Source: Epiperipatus broadwayi (taxonomy: Eukaryota > Onychophora > Udeonychophora > Euonychophora > Peripatidae). Taken from it: a DNA stretch of 64,000 bases. The notes beneath the pieces were generated by a model. It worked only from the letters and a program-made list of their open reading frames with translations. It did no database searches and was not told the DNA's origin. The position numbers were made by a program, and so were the translations under genes. The stretch lies in assembly GCA_028023455.1 (NCBI GenBank), contig JAQFVV010000152.1:124001-188000 (forward strand), read 5' to 3'. Positions 1-9,469 of this stretch are shown piece by piece; positions within the stretch are counted from its first letter, which is position 1, and the number at the start of each line of letters is the position of its first letter.

Positions 1-1393
1 AAAGCCACATTTCCATGCCTCCCAAAGTTTTTCTTTCTTGTTTTCCCCAGAACCGTTCTTTCAAGCATAAGTCAATACATGCCAAATAAATATTTTAATA
101 AATTGCATTCTATTGTTTTGCATCAATATTTTTATTTAATAGTAAACTTTTTTATTTTGAAAAACATCTTTCACTATCATTCAATAAGACATCTATTGTC
201 ATCTCAAGTCATATTTCCCAGATAACAAAATTCTTTAACATGTTTTAAAAAAACATTATTTATGCACACTTCAATCGAACTTTTTAATCTTCTTTTTTGT
301 ATTGAATAAAGTAAAAAAGAGAATTTCTTATGTGAAATATAAGAAATTTGTTTCTGACTTTTATCTTGACCTTTTTATAAGTATTGTTTATTGACAACAC
401 GTACAATTAATCATAATTTGTTTGATTCATTTTTTAAAAAAAAAAAAATTAAAAATTTCAAAGACAAATAAAACAAGTCAAAGTTTCAAATAAACCTGTC
501 ACTTATAAATACTTTTTAAGATATTTGAAATTATATTTATAAAATAATTTGTAAGGCAATAAAAAACTTTCATTTGACTGTATTTTTTTCTCTCTCTCCT
601 CATCCCCTACCCATCTTTGTTCATAACGTAAATTAGAAATTGAAAAGAGAAATAATACTAATAATTCAAAACAAACCTGCCAATTATAAGTAATAAGAAG
701 TTTATAATTAATTTATAAATCAGTATTATATAATATTTTAGTAGAATCACTTTTCCAAATAAAAAGAATCTTAAATCTACTGATTAGTAATCACAGTATT
801 CTTTCATGACTGGACTCAGTATTTAAAAAATCATTAAACACAAAATGGAATGTAAATATCGACTATATATCGATATCAAAAACTATATTGTAATTGCTTT
901 TTTAATTTATATTTATCAATCCAAAAATAAGTTTAAATTTTTTTAATCCTTTAAGTAAAAGCAGTTCATAGAATTAATTCTGTAATTACGTCATCATAAA
1001 AAAATATCCTTGTTTTAGGCAAAAATATTTTTCATTGTTACATCAAATGTTTTACATTTTGTCAAAATCATAAATAGGTATTTACATAAGAGAATGTTTT
1101 ATATTTAATTTTAAATAATTTGTAGTATTTTAAAACACCAACAAATATTTTTTAATCAATATTTGAGATATTCAAGATTTTATTTTAAATATATATAGAT
1201 AAATTTTTTCTGTGTTCATTTTTTCTTTTCCTTTTAAGTTTTAAATATATATGCACACATAACATGGAGTATGCTATGAGACGAATCTATCTAACTCTCT
1301 CTCTATATATATAAACAAGAATTTATAATTACTTCAATAATGTATAATACATTTTACAGGTTTAAACCTGCATTTATATATGTAATATATGCG
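1..1393. other. AT-rich intergenic sequence, no gene seen
   Basis: Very AT-rich sequence with homopolymer runs. No coding frame, RNA gene or clear repeat boundary was recognised on either strand. Confidence 0.6.
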
Positions 1394-1551
1394 GGATTCG
1401 AACTCAGACTTTCACACGACCCACTACTCTCAGTGCCATCTCATATTGCTGACCCACCTGATCGCACACATGTTGAAAAGATAAATGGTGGGTCAGCAAT
1501 ATGAGATGGCACTGAGAGTAGTGGGTCGTGTGAAAGTCTGAGTTTGAATCC
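1394..1551. repeat. inverted pair of tRNA-like SINE ends
   Basis: Two arms of about 65 bp (1394-1458 and 1487-1551) are almost perfect reverse complements around a 28-bp spacer. Each arm carries a box-B-like motif (ATTCGAACTC and its degenerate partner GAGTTTGAATCC) and a box-A-like TGGCACTGAGAG, as expected for the head of a tRNA-derived SINE. The same sequence forms the tips of the large palindrome at 28203-28792, so this is a short, internally deleted relative. Confidence 0.7.
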
Positions 1552-1595
1552 TTCAATAATGTATGTAAATATAATTTATTAAGTGCAAGCAGTTC

Positions 1596-1909
1596 GTAAT
1601 TAAAGTGAAAGGCTGAAACCTTCTTGCATGCACATTTAGAATGCATATATAACAGCCAATAAGTGAATTGAATGTCAAGATGTTTTTTTAAAAAAAAGCT
1701 TCACACTTTTAAGTCAAAATGCTTCAGACTGGTTTATATATATAGAAATTTGAATAAAGAAAAAGTTGGAACCACCTTTTTCTTATAAAATCTCTGTCTT
1801 GTGTTGAGGCTTGATAGCTACCTATACAGTCAACATTACATCTGATTGGCTGTTATATAAGCATTCTAAATACACATGTGAGAAGGTTTCAACCGTTCAC
1901 TTTAATTAC
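1596..1909. repeat. foldback element with 65-bp arms
   Basis: Arms at 1596-1660 and 1845-1909 are inverted copies with about seven mismatches; both contain GAATGC, AACAGCCAAT and GGTTGAAACC-like blocks. The roughly 180-bp centre has no coding signal. A short ACTTCAATAATG motif occurs at about 1333, 1549 and 1908, next to the SINE pair and the right end, suggesting this and the SINE pair at 1394-1551 belong to one compound repeat. No target duplication was established. Confidence 0.65.
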
Positions 1910-2390
1910 TTCAATAATGAAAAATAGAATAGTAAAAATATATTAATAATAACTTTAAAGAACCTAACTTTATATACTCTGAGTACTTTGAAATGCTGCA
2001 TGTAGGTCTGTCTGCAATGCTCACAACTTAGAATTTAAATCTGCTTAAGAAAGCATGAAAAAAGTATACTTTTTATTTTTAGGAAACTTGCACATATCTG
2101 ACCAAGCTAATCATTTAATATTATATAGTAAATGAATATTTAGCTATTCTTATTTAGAAAGAAAAAAACAAATAAAAAGCTGTTAAAATCCTTACTATCT
2201 GGCATTTGGAAACTCTGAAAAATACTTCCCTATTTCTCTATTGGAAGGTTGTGGTATAGATTTAGCTTTGTAGTCAGCTACTGGGTTGCTTTCCTATAAC
2301 ATATACTAATAACTACAATTCTAAACAGTTTTCTTAGTTATTATCCAGTAAATAAAAAAGCAAACAACAACAACTATTATTATTAAACCA

Positions 2391-2466
2391 TTAAGCATCA
2401 CATGATCACATTTCCTCTGTTTAGCACAGGTGGCAATACTGTATGGAGAGTTTTGCTCTGTTTATC
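2391..2466. repeat. internally deleted copy of the 8.4/38.5-kb foldback family
   Basis: A left tip (CATCACATGATCACA) is joined almost directly to a right-end block (GGCAATACTGTATGGAGAGT followed by TTTGC). These are the outer blocks of the foldbacks at 8390-8714, 38463-38690 and 39485-40040, so this is a solo or deleted end. Confidence 0.55.
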
Positions 2467-3060
2467 AACTATTATTATTATTATTATTTTGACTGTAGTG
2501 TTAGAATAATAATAATTATGGTTGTTATTAATTTTTTTTTTTAAAAAAATTAGACTGGTACTGTGTATTACTGCCAGAGGTATTGCAGCATCGAAACTGT
2601 CTTAGCTTATATTTTTGAAGAAGTTAAATAATTCATAACCGTCATGTATTCCAAAAATTTAATTGTATAATTATTATTATATTATAATATTCATTTACTT
2701 TTATTATTTTGATTTATTTACAAACAAAAGTATAATGAGAAAACAAAATAAATATTTTTATGTACTATAAATGAAAGACAGCTTATTCTCATATGTAGTT
2801 AGTAATGATGAGACTTATCATAGTTTGAGAAAGAAATTCATTTGAAACAAATCCTATGAATCTTGTACTTTCATAGTTCATGATTGGAATGTGGCTATTA
2901 TGTGACATTTTATATTGAATAAAGGGATGAGCTAATAGAGGATGCTTAAATGTACTTATTCACTATATTATAAGATATATCTCTGAATGTAGGAATTACA
3001 TATTCATATATATATATATTAAAATGTGTACAGAATACTTTACTTTCTAAAAGTTTAACT
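2467..3060. other. AT-rich intergenic sequence with ATT-rich microsatellite
   Basis: Holds an ATT trinucleotide run near 2470-2510 and poly-T/poly-A stretches. No gene recognised. Confidence 0.5.
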
Positions 3061-3990
3061 TTACGATGATATTTCATGATAAGTATTGCATTCTTGTCGA
3101 TTTCTTTTTTTTTTTTTTTTTATAAATTGGAACAATAGAAGGATTTTTAATGTTAGATAGTTCAATTTCATGGGTCCATATAGTCCTAAAATTTTAAACA
3201 TTTTTGAAGCTAATATATAATCATAATATTTTAAAACTTCTTTATATATTTCACCAGGACTTGCAGCTTGTCCTCTTTTAGATTTACAAGGAACTGCTTT
3301 GATTTCATTAAGTTGAATATCTTGAGTCAAATCTAAACAAATCGACAGAATGGATATTTTATTAAAATCATTTCAATTCTTGTATCATTATTTAAAAGAA
3401 TTAACAAAATACTTCTTTCACATGTTCAATATATAATTTTCGTTATATGAAAGAGTGCTATTGCTGGAAATAGAATTGTTATGTGATTCCTCAGATGTAT
3501 ATGTTTCTTTTATGCATAAAAAAATCTAGCATGACTATAATCAATGGATGTCTGTATTTGGTTTGCTGTTGTCATCCAACAGTCATTTTTACACCTTCTT
3601 ATCAATCACTGAACTTCAGCCTTCAAATTTCTGTATGTAATATGAGATTCCATATTTAATTTATTATTCTATCAAGCAAAAAAATGTAATTTGTTTTTTT
3701 TTAATCATATCATTAATAATGTCATTGACATAAAATAAGTCTTGATTCATTCTTTTAATGAACATCAAAATAGATTTACATGTATTCATAATCCCCTTTT
3801 TAACTAAATTCCTTGCTTCAATAATATGATAATCCTGAAAGTCCAAATTAGCAATTTCAATATGTAATAGCTGGTGAATTCTAATCCATAGAGCACAAAC
3901 TTGTAAAGAATGAATGCCAAATTTTTTGTGAATATGATTGGAATAAAATCTTTTTAATGCAATTATTTTAATTTTAAAGCATACTAATTT
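3061..3990 (-). pseudogene. decayed LINE (L1/Tx1-like) fragment, start of reverse transcriptase region
   Basis: On the minus strand one frame at about 3664-3980 reads continuously for about 105 codons (ending in the 60-residue stretch at 3664-3846), and a second frame at 3061-3330 follows downstream. The latter contains a lysine-rich stretch, then SPGEIYKEVLKYYDYI and GLYGPMKLNYLTLKILLL. This resembles the KSPG-x-DG-x-(P)-x-E-F-YK block that opens the reverse transcriptase of L1- and Tx1-type LINEs, followed by the 'lP x s W...LL K' region; here the DG is lost. The upstream stretch would then be the linker between endonuclease and RT. Frame changes and a gap of over 300 bases show it is dead. 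The family call rests on motif resemblance only and could be wrong. Confidence 0.4.
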
Positions 3991-4489
3991 ATGATCTATC
4001 CAACAATCTCCACTTGTAAATGCTCACATAACATAAACTCAACTATTAAGTGATAGTAGATTGATTTGATTATTTGCATATTTTTTCCCAGTACAGTGCT
4101 TAACATTGTACATAACTCCTTAAAAGAGAAGTAGAAATATTTCATTTGATAGAAATCTCCACTCATTGTGCTGTCTTTATATTTTACTTTAAAATGTTTA
4201 ATACCATACTCACTATATATGTTTATATGATGGTAAAACATCAAAACTTTAAAACCAACCAGTACACAATTATGATCTTTATAAGAAATGTTGGGCTATT
4301 ATTTCTAGTCAGAATATGCATATTTAAATTTCTAGATGACCCAAAGAGTGGAGGTTGTGATATATATATATATATGCTATCATATAAAACAGCATATACC
4401 ACTAACAAAAAAAATTGATAACATTCTGTCCAAGTCTAAGGACTCAATCCCTCTTGATGCCCAAAGTGTTTATTAAATTTCATGTGGAA
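3991..4489. other. AT-rich sequence with a (TA)n run
   Basis: Overlapping short open frames occur on both strands (for example 3996-4244 minus), but none has a recognisable motif. The minus-strand frame may be the 5' continuation of the LINE relic. A short (AT)n run lies at about 4360-4376, just upstream of the PLE relic. Confidence 0.4.
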
Positions 4490-4800
4490 TTTATGAAGTA
4501 TCTTATATAAGTACGAGCGATTGCTGCATCAGTGCTAGAAGAGATGAATATGCTAATGCAGTTAAACAGCATTTATCATCATTGACAGTCTCACTCGTTA
4601 CTATGGATATGGTCATAATATTGATTTCTCTAACAATAGGGATTCTATCTAGATGTGACGTTCTCCATCAATGTAAATCAAAAAATCCATTGAGATTCTT
4701 AAGGAGTCAAATTATATTATCGAATACGATGACACATGTAAACTATCTTTTATTTAGAAGAATTTTTTATAATTCAATAATCTGTGATATCTTCTGTTTT
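4490..4800 (+). pseudogene. Penelope-like element relic, C-terminal part of GIY-YIG endonuclease
   Basis: Piecing the forward frames together gives a decayed GIY-YIG tail: a stretch ending VKQHLSSL, then H-S-L-T...GHNIDFSNN, then IKKSIEILKESN and KLSFIWKN. This order matches the 'SAVAEH...GH x I xF', 'EAIEI xK..NN' and '..LS x x W' blocks that close the endonuclease of Penelope-like retroelements; compare the better preserved tail at 54477-54686 (KESIELLKRPTGLNRADEA). Two in-frame stops near 4650 and a lost GIY-YIG core show it is inactive. It lies on the plus strand with a (TA)n run about 110 bp upstream. Confidence 0.5.
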
Positions 4801-5826
4801 TTTTTCCAATATTCCATCCCCAACTTATATATATTTTTAAATTTTCAATAAATGTTTCCTATTGTTGAAACGTTTAATCTTGTTATACATCAATCCTTAC
4901 AGTGCCTTTATAACCATTTTTTAATAATATTCATTAACAGTTAATGCCCGAACGTCAGTACATTAATCGTACATGGATGAACTCGAATAACATTTCATTA
5001 ATATATATATAGAAAGAGGAACCAGTCTGATAATGTGTTAGCTAATAAAAATATAAAGTACAGTTTTAAGAGAACTGTAAAATAAATAGGTTATATATAA
5101 TAAATGGATAGTTGCAATAAGATTGAGTTGAGATGGAAGAGGCACTGATAAAAACCCAAAAAATCAAATATATATAACAATTAGTAAATATTTACAAATT
5201 TAATATAAATAAACATTTAAATCGTAATGGGAATTTTTTGTATATTTATCTAAAGGTATTTAAGCTATGATATATTCAGATAAACAAATAATTAAAAAAT
5301 GGCGTTGTAGACTGAAATAACATTATCTGAAAATAATGTTATCTGAATGACCCATTTCCACCGATGGCCAGTCAATTGATGTTATTTTTAGAAAATGTGA
5401 TTTTAGCCTGCAATACGTCAAAGCTGAAATATTGCTAGATGAGTATACAGAAATTTTCATTATTTTAATATTTTCTTATATATATAATATTCTTTATTAT
5501 TTGCTTATGCACGAAATTTCTGTCTTTGTGGAAATGGTAGAGAGGAAGACTCATCTAAAAGCTTCTGGATTAATTCTCAGCTCATTTGCTCTTAATGTAC
5601 TAATTGGTTACAAATATTACAATAACTTCATAGACTTTTGATCTGAACAGTTTTGAAATAATTCTAAGCTGAATAAAATAAAAAAACCCTCAAAGTATAA
5701 TAAAGCTGCTTGATTTTCTGACTGTTTTATGAACTCCCAGTTTCATGAATAATATCTACATTAATTTACAGAAGAGTAAAGTAAAAAAAAAAAACATTTC
5801 AGTTGTATCCAAGTTATCACTTAAGC
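4801..5826. other. AT-rich intergenic sequence
   Basis: No gene recognised. A GTTGAAACGTTT string at about 4864, just 3' of the PLE relic, could be the remnant of a hammerhead-type 3' half (GAAAC). A 16-bp imperfect hairpin (AACATTATCTGAAAATAATGTT) lies near 5319-5340. Confidence 0.4.
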
Positions 5827-6079
5827 CAGTGATGACGAACCTATGACCCGATCTGACCCACGCAGGCTTTTTAAATAATCCACGTATTGATTTTTATAAA
5901 AAGGAAACGTAAACTTTTTAGAGTATTTTAAAAGTGAGAACCAAAAATAATTTTTAACCATTCTGCCCTCCCCCTTTCCAAGTGACGACACTGACTTAGT
6001 GACCCACGAGTTAGTACTAAAAAAATAATAAAAAAAATTGACCCACTTCTCAAAAAGGTTCGCCATCACTGACTTAGGC
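5819..6079. mobile_element. hAT-type MITE with 8-bp target duplication (element 5827-6071)
   Basis: The element starts CAGTGATGACGAACCT and ends with its near inverse AGGTTCGCCATCACTG, the CAGNG...AAC terminal pattern of hAT transposons. The flanks are ACTTAAGC (5819-5826) and ACTTAGGC (6072-6079), an 8-bp duplication with one mismatch, which is the hAT target length. The 245-bp interior is short and AT-rich; open frames in it are chance. It is therefore a non-autonomous element that needs a transposase from elsewhere. Confidence 0.85.
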
Positions 6080-7027
6080 AAGTCAAATGTCACATGACAT
6101 CAAAGATTCACAGATAAAGCTTCCAAAATCAATTCTCAGTTAATAAATTTAAAAAATCTTAATTGCCTTCAGTATTCCACATAAAATAAAGAATTGAATA
6201 TTACATAATATGCTAAGAAATCTTATTTTTTTAGTACTCTGAACTTTTAATTTAATTTATATTACCAAGATACAAAATTTGAAACTGAGTCCTTTGTGTA
6301 AAAAAAAAATATTCTGTAAAATATATATTTAAAATATTTAACTTAATCTTCCCAAGAGATAATTTTGATTAAGAATTTAAAACATAAACAAAACTAAATT
6401 TTATTAATTTGATTTACTTATGTGTTTTTGCGATTTTCTCTCATGATTATATTACTTTGCCTTTTAATTTAATTATATCATTGTTGCACGCAGATGCAGA
6501 GATAACTGGTTGCTTCACTCTATATCTGCGATTCATAATAAAGTATAATTGAAATAAAATTATCTCAAGAAAATTTAAATAACAATAATAGCACCTACTT
6601 TCTTTAGCTCCATAAAACCTTAAATTGCTACCTTTATTTATAGTCACCTGGAAGTGTTTTTCTCTGTTTCAATATATATACATCATCAAATATAATATAA
6701 TTTTAAATAAAACTAAACTGGAAATAATCTCATAAATTTTTTTTATAAAGTATTAGTTACATAAATAAATATTAAACTAAAGCCAGCTTGGGGTGTGGTC
6801 TGATTACCGTTCCGAATTGATTACCATTCCGAATTGCACATACACTCTGCTTGCAATTTATGGCACATAACAGTGTGTATTCGAACCTTTATTTTATATA
6901 TGTTTTCTTCTCTCATTTGTTATATATGTTGAATTCTAAAAAGCAAAAAATGGCAATTTAATAAAGTTATATAATTATTATTGTTATTAATATCTTATTA
7001 ATAAAGTTTTATGAATATTGTTCAACT
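6080..7027. other. AT-rich intergenic sequence with a 17-bp tandem duplication
   Basis: At about 6804-6838 the motif GATTACCGTTCCGAATT is followed by GATTACCATTCCGAATT. Nearby GTATTCGAACC (about 6878) resembles a box B, so a worn SINE is possible but not shown. The remainder has no signal. Confidence 0.4.
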
Positions 7028-7365
7028 GGCTTAAAAAAACTTGATAGTGACTGGGAAACGTATTATAACCAATCCCTGAGACTCTTGCCTAGAAAAACCA
7101 TGGAAACTATTTGGGAAAGACCCGGTATAACAATCTGTCAAATTATGAGATACAGTTGTTGGCCTTCATAATATTGGACATTTATCTTGTTTGATTGCCG
7201 AAATAAACCTTGACCATCTGAACTGTTGGAGCTGAGCTTCTTATTGGCGTTTTAAAAGTATAATGGACAATTAACACCTGTATTATTACTTATATATATA
7301 TTGTAGATATATGTTGTTTCTTTCTTTGTTTTATTCTTTCTTTGCATGTTAATAAAGATATTTTT
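7028..7365 (+). pseudogene. 5'-truncated LINE tail (same family as 30.2-31.1 kb)
   Basis: A 47-codon frame at 7028-7171 reads GLKKLDSDWETYYNQSLRLL and continues through a PRKTM...ITICQ stretch to a TAA stop. It matches, residue by residue over most of its length, the plus-strand frame at 30650-30776 (GLKKLDSDWETYFNQCLKYL). A 3' untranslated stretch of about 190 bp follows and ends at GTTAATAAAG, the same tail string seen near 31084. The 5' side is cut, as is usual for LINE insertions that stop reverse transcription early. The parent is probably an L1/Tx1- or CR1-like LINE; clade not resolved. Confidence 0.65.
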
Positions 7366-7974
7366 ATATACACAGTATAAAAAAACACAATGTTCCATTA
7401 ATTATTTATCTTGGAGTTATTATCTAAATCAATCTTGATAATTCAATTCAAAAGTTGTATAGATTTAAAGCTTATTAAATTATCCTTGGAAAAGGGAATT
7501 TTATTGTACATCACCCTACCTTACCAATTTGTATTTCAGATAAAAATAGTAATAATAAATGATGTATATAAATATATAAAAAAATATTAGATTTCTATTA
7601 TATATGTATTTAATGCAAACCATATAAATAAATAATGATAGTAATAAAAATTTTTCACAATACACACGCACATACAAATATAATTTGTGAGATTGTTTAA
7701 TCTAATACATGAAATAACTAAAGCTACTGGAGGTATTTATGCTTATTTACATGCAAAGAAATTATTAACTAAAATAAATTAACACAAAGTGAATAAAATA
7801 AACTGAAAAACAATTGGATATTTCAAAAACTCATTTTCAATTTTTTATTCATAGGTTTTCTATTTTTGATTTTTTTTTCTTTTGGAATTAGAATTATGCA
7901 TTCATTCACTGACTAGCTGTTAATGATGAAGACATGTTATGGAAGGTAATAATGAATGAATAAACAGCCCTGTA
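7366..7974. other. AT-rich intergenic sequence
   Basis: Low-complexity AT-rich DNA with no recognised gene or repeat boundary. Confidence 0.5.
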
Positions 7975-8130
7975 TGATTTGGTGCAGTGGTTAAATGGTA
8001 GACAAAGCCCATAGTTCATGTCCAGCCTTGCCCCAGCACTGCCATTTATGAACTTCTGACCAATAATCCCATTCAATTATTTATAATAAATAAATAATAA
8101 TCAAACTGTTTATTCTTCAGAAATTTATAT
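7975..8130 (+). repeat. probable tRNA-derived SINE
   Basis: GGTGCAGTGGTTAA at about 7981 is a good Pol III box A; AGTTCATGTCC about 30 bases on is a degenerate box B (GGTTCGANTCC). A non-tRNA body (CCCAGCACTGCCATT) and AT-rich tail follow. A cloverleaf was not folded here, and the exact ends are approximate. Confidence 0.5.
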
Positions 8131-8389
8131 GAAGTTTCAATTTGAGTATCAGAAATGATAGGCCTGAATTGGGATCTACAAACCACAAGAACTAGAATCC
8201 ATTATTTTAACTCTGCATTAACAGTCATCAATGATTAAAAGTAACAAAAAAATTAAATTTGTATATGCAATAAATGAAGAGAAAATTAAGTAAAGAAATA
8301 ATATATAATCACCTGCTTCAGAGAGAAAACTTCAAGTGATATTAAAAAGAAAAATGTCATATGATCACCATTCTTTATGCTTACACAAG
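8131..8389. other. intergenic sequence
   Basis: A GAGTATCAGAAATGA stretch near 8143 resembles GTACCAGAAACGATC near 29885, suggesting an old dispersed repeat. Otherwise nothing is seen. Confidence 0.35.
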
Positions 8390-8714
8390 CTGTTTTTCAC
8401 AGAAGCAAACTTCTCCATACAGTAGTGCCACTCAGTGAAAGCCAGAGTAATCAATGGATGCAGGAAGGTTTGTGCATAAAATCCCTATCTAGTGTTTACT
8501 CATCCAATATGGCCAGACTATTTTTTAGCTTGTACATTTCAGATACAATATTCCTCACTGATGAAAGCACAAGCTAGAAACTAGTCTGGGGATATTGGAT
8601 AAGTAGGCATGAGATAGGGATTTTATGCACAAACGTTCCAGCATTGATTGATTAGTCTGGCTTGCACTGAGTGGCACTACTGTATGGAGAGTTTTGCCTC
8701 TGTGAAAAAAACAG
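8390..8714. repeat. foldback element, family FB-A (GGCAAAACTCTCC ends)
   Basis: The left half reads in from CTGTTTTTCACAGA and the right half ends TCTGTGAAAAAAACAG. The two halves are reverse complements over about 155 bp with scattered mismatches, including CAGTAGTGCCACTCAGTG, TCAATGGATGC, GCATAAAATCCCTATCTAG and a CATCAGTGAGGA-like centre. Peptides that can be read across it are chance. Relatives lie at 2391-2466, 38463-38690 and 39485-40040; outside the arms all share an ATGATCACCA-like tip, so the true end may lie some 30 bp further out. No transposase is present. Confidence 0.8.
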
Positions 8715-9469
8715 AAAAATGATTGTTGAGAACAACAGACTTCCTTAATTTAGATTTTTTTTTTATTAATTGGGAATAGATAAGAAAATCATTAATGTTT
8801 CACCACTTTTCTTATCATTGTACAAAGCAATATACAGCTTAAAAATAAAATTGAAGGTATTTCTTGTGATGCATTATATAATAATGGAAAACAATATTAT
8901 AAAATTGTGAATATGAATCTATTTTTTAAAAAGATAATTTTGTATTTTATAATTTTTATAAAATTGAAAAAAATATAAGAAAAGAATGGATTTATTTTTT
9001 ATATACCTAAAAAAAAGATGAATTTTACAGGATCTATGAAATAGTTTAATCTTATGAAAACTTTATTAAAATTGCTATTATTGTTATATCACATTTAATT
9101 AATTAACTATTTTAATTAATTATATAAGCATAAATTAATTAATTACAATTTTTTATAAAACTTAACTCATTTATTCCATTCTTCACAATAATTATCTTAT
9201 AGTTTTGACTGTCTAGCCATTTTTTTTTCAGGGTTGTTTACTTTTTTCTTTTTCCAATTTACATTGGATAATAAATCCAACAATTATGAAGAAATCCACT
9301 AGACAGCAGAGATGGTAAAACAATTAAATTGTATAAACTGAAGCAATAATAACAAAATAATTCAAAAACCATAGATTAAATAAGAGCATGAAATATTTTA
9401 TTATCATCATCCACAGTATTGTGTTAAATGGACAGCTACAGATAGTCACTTCATCAATCCATCCATTTT
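8715..9469. other. AT-rich intergenic sequence
   Basis: A TTAATTAATT-rich palindromic stretch lies at about 9098-9150. No gene recognised. Confidence 0.5.

Noticed and set aside
1386-1410. True tRNA gene because of the TTCGAAC box B
   Set aside because: No acceptor stem or full cloverleaf could be drawn; the sequence recurs as SINE tips.
1404-1646. 80-codon minus frame
   Set aside because: Runs through the inverted SINE pair; the peptide is mirrored repeat sequence, not a gene.
5827-6071. 90-codon minus frame across the hAT MITE
   Set aside because: The frame begins and ends with the terminal inverted repeats and has no transposase motif.
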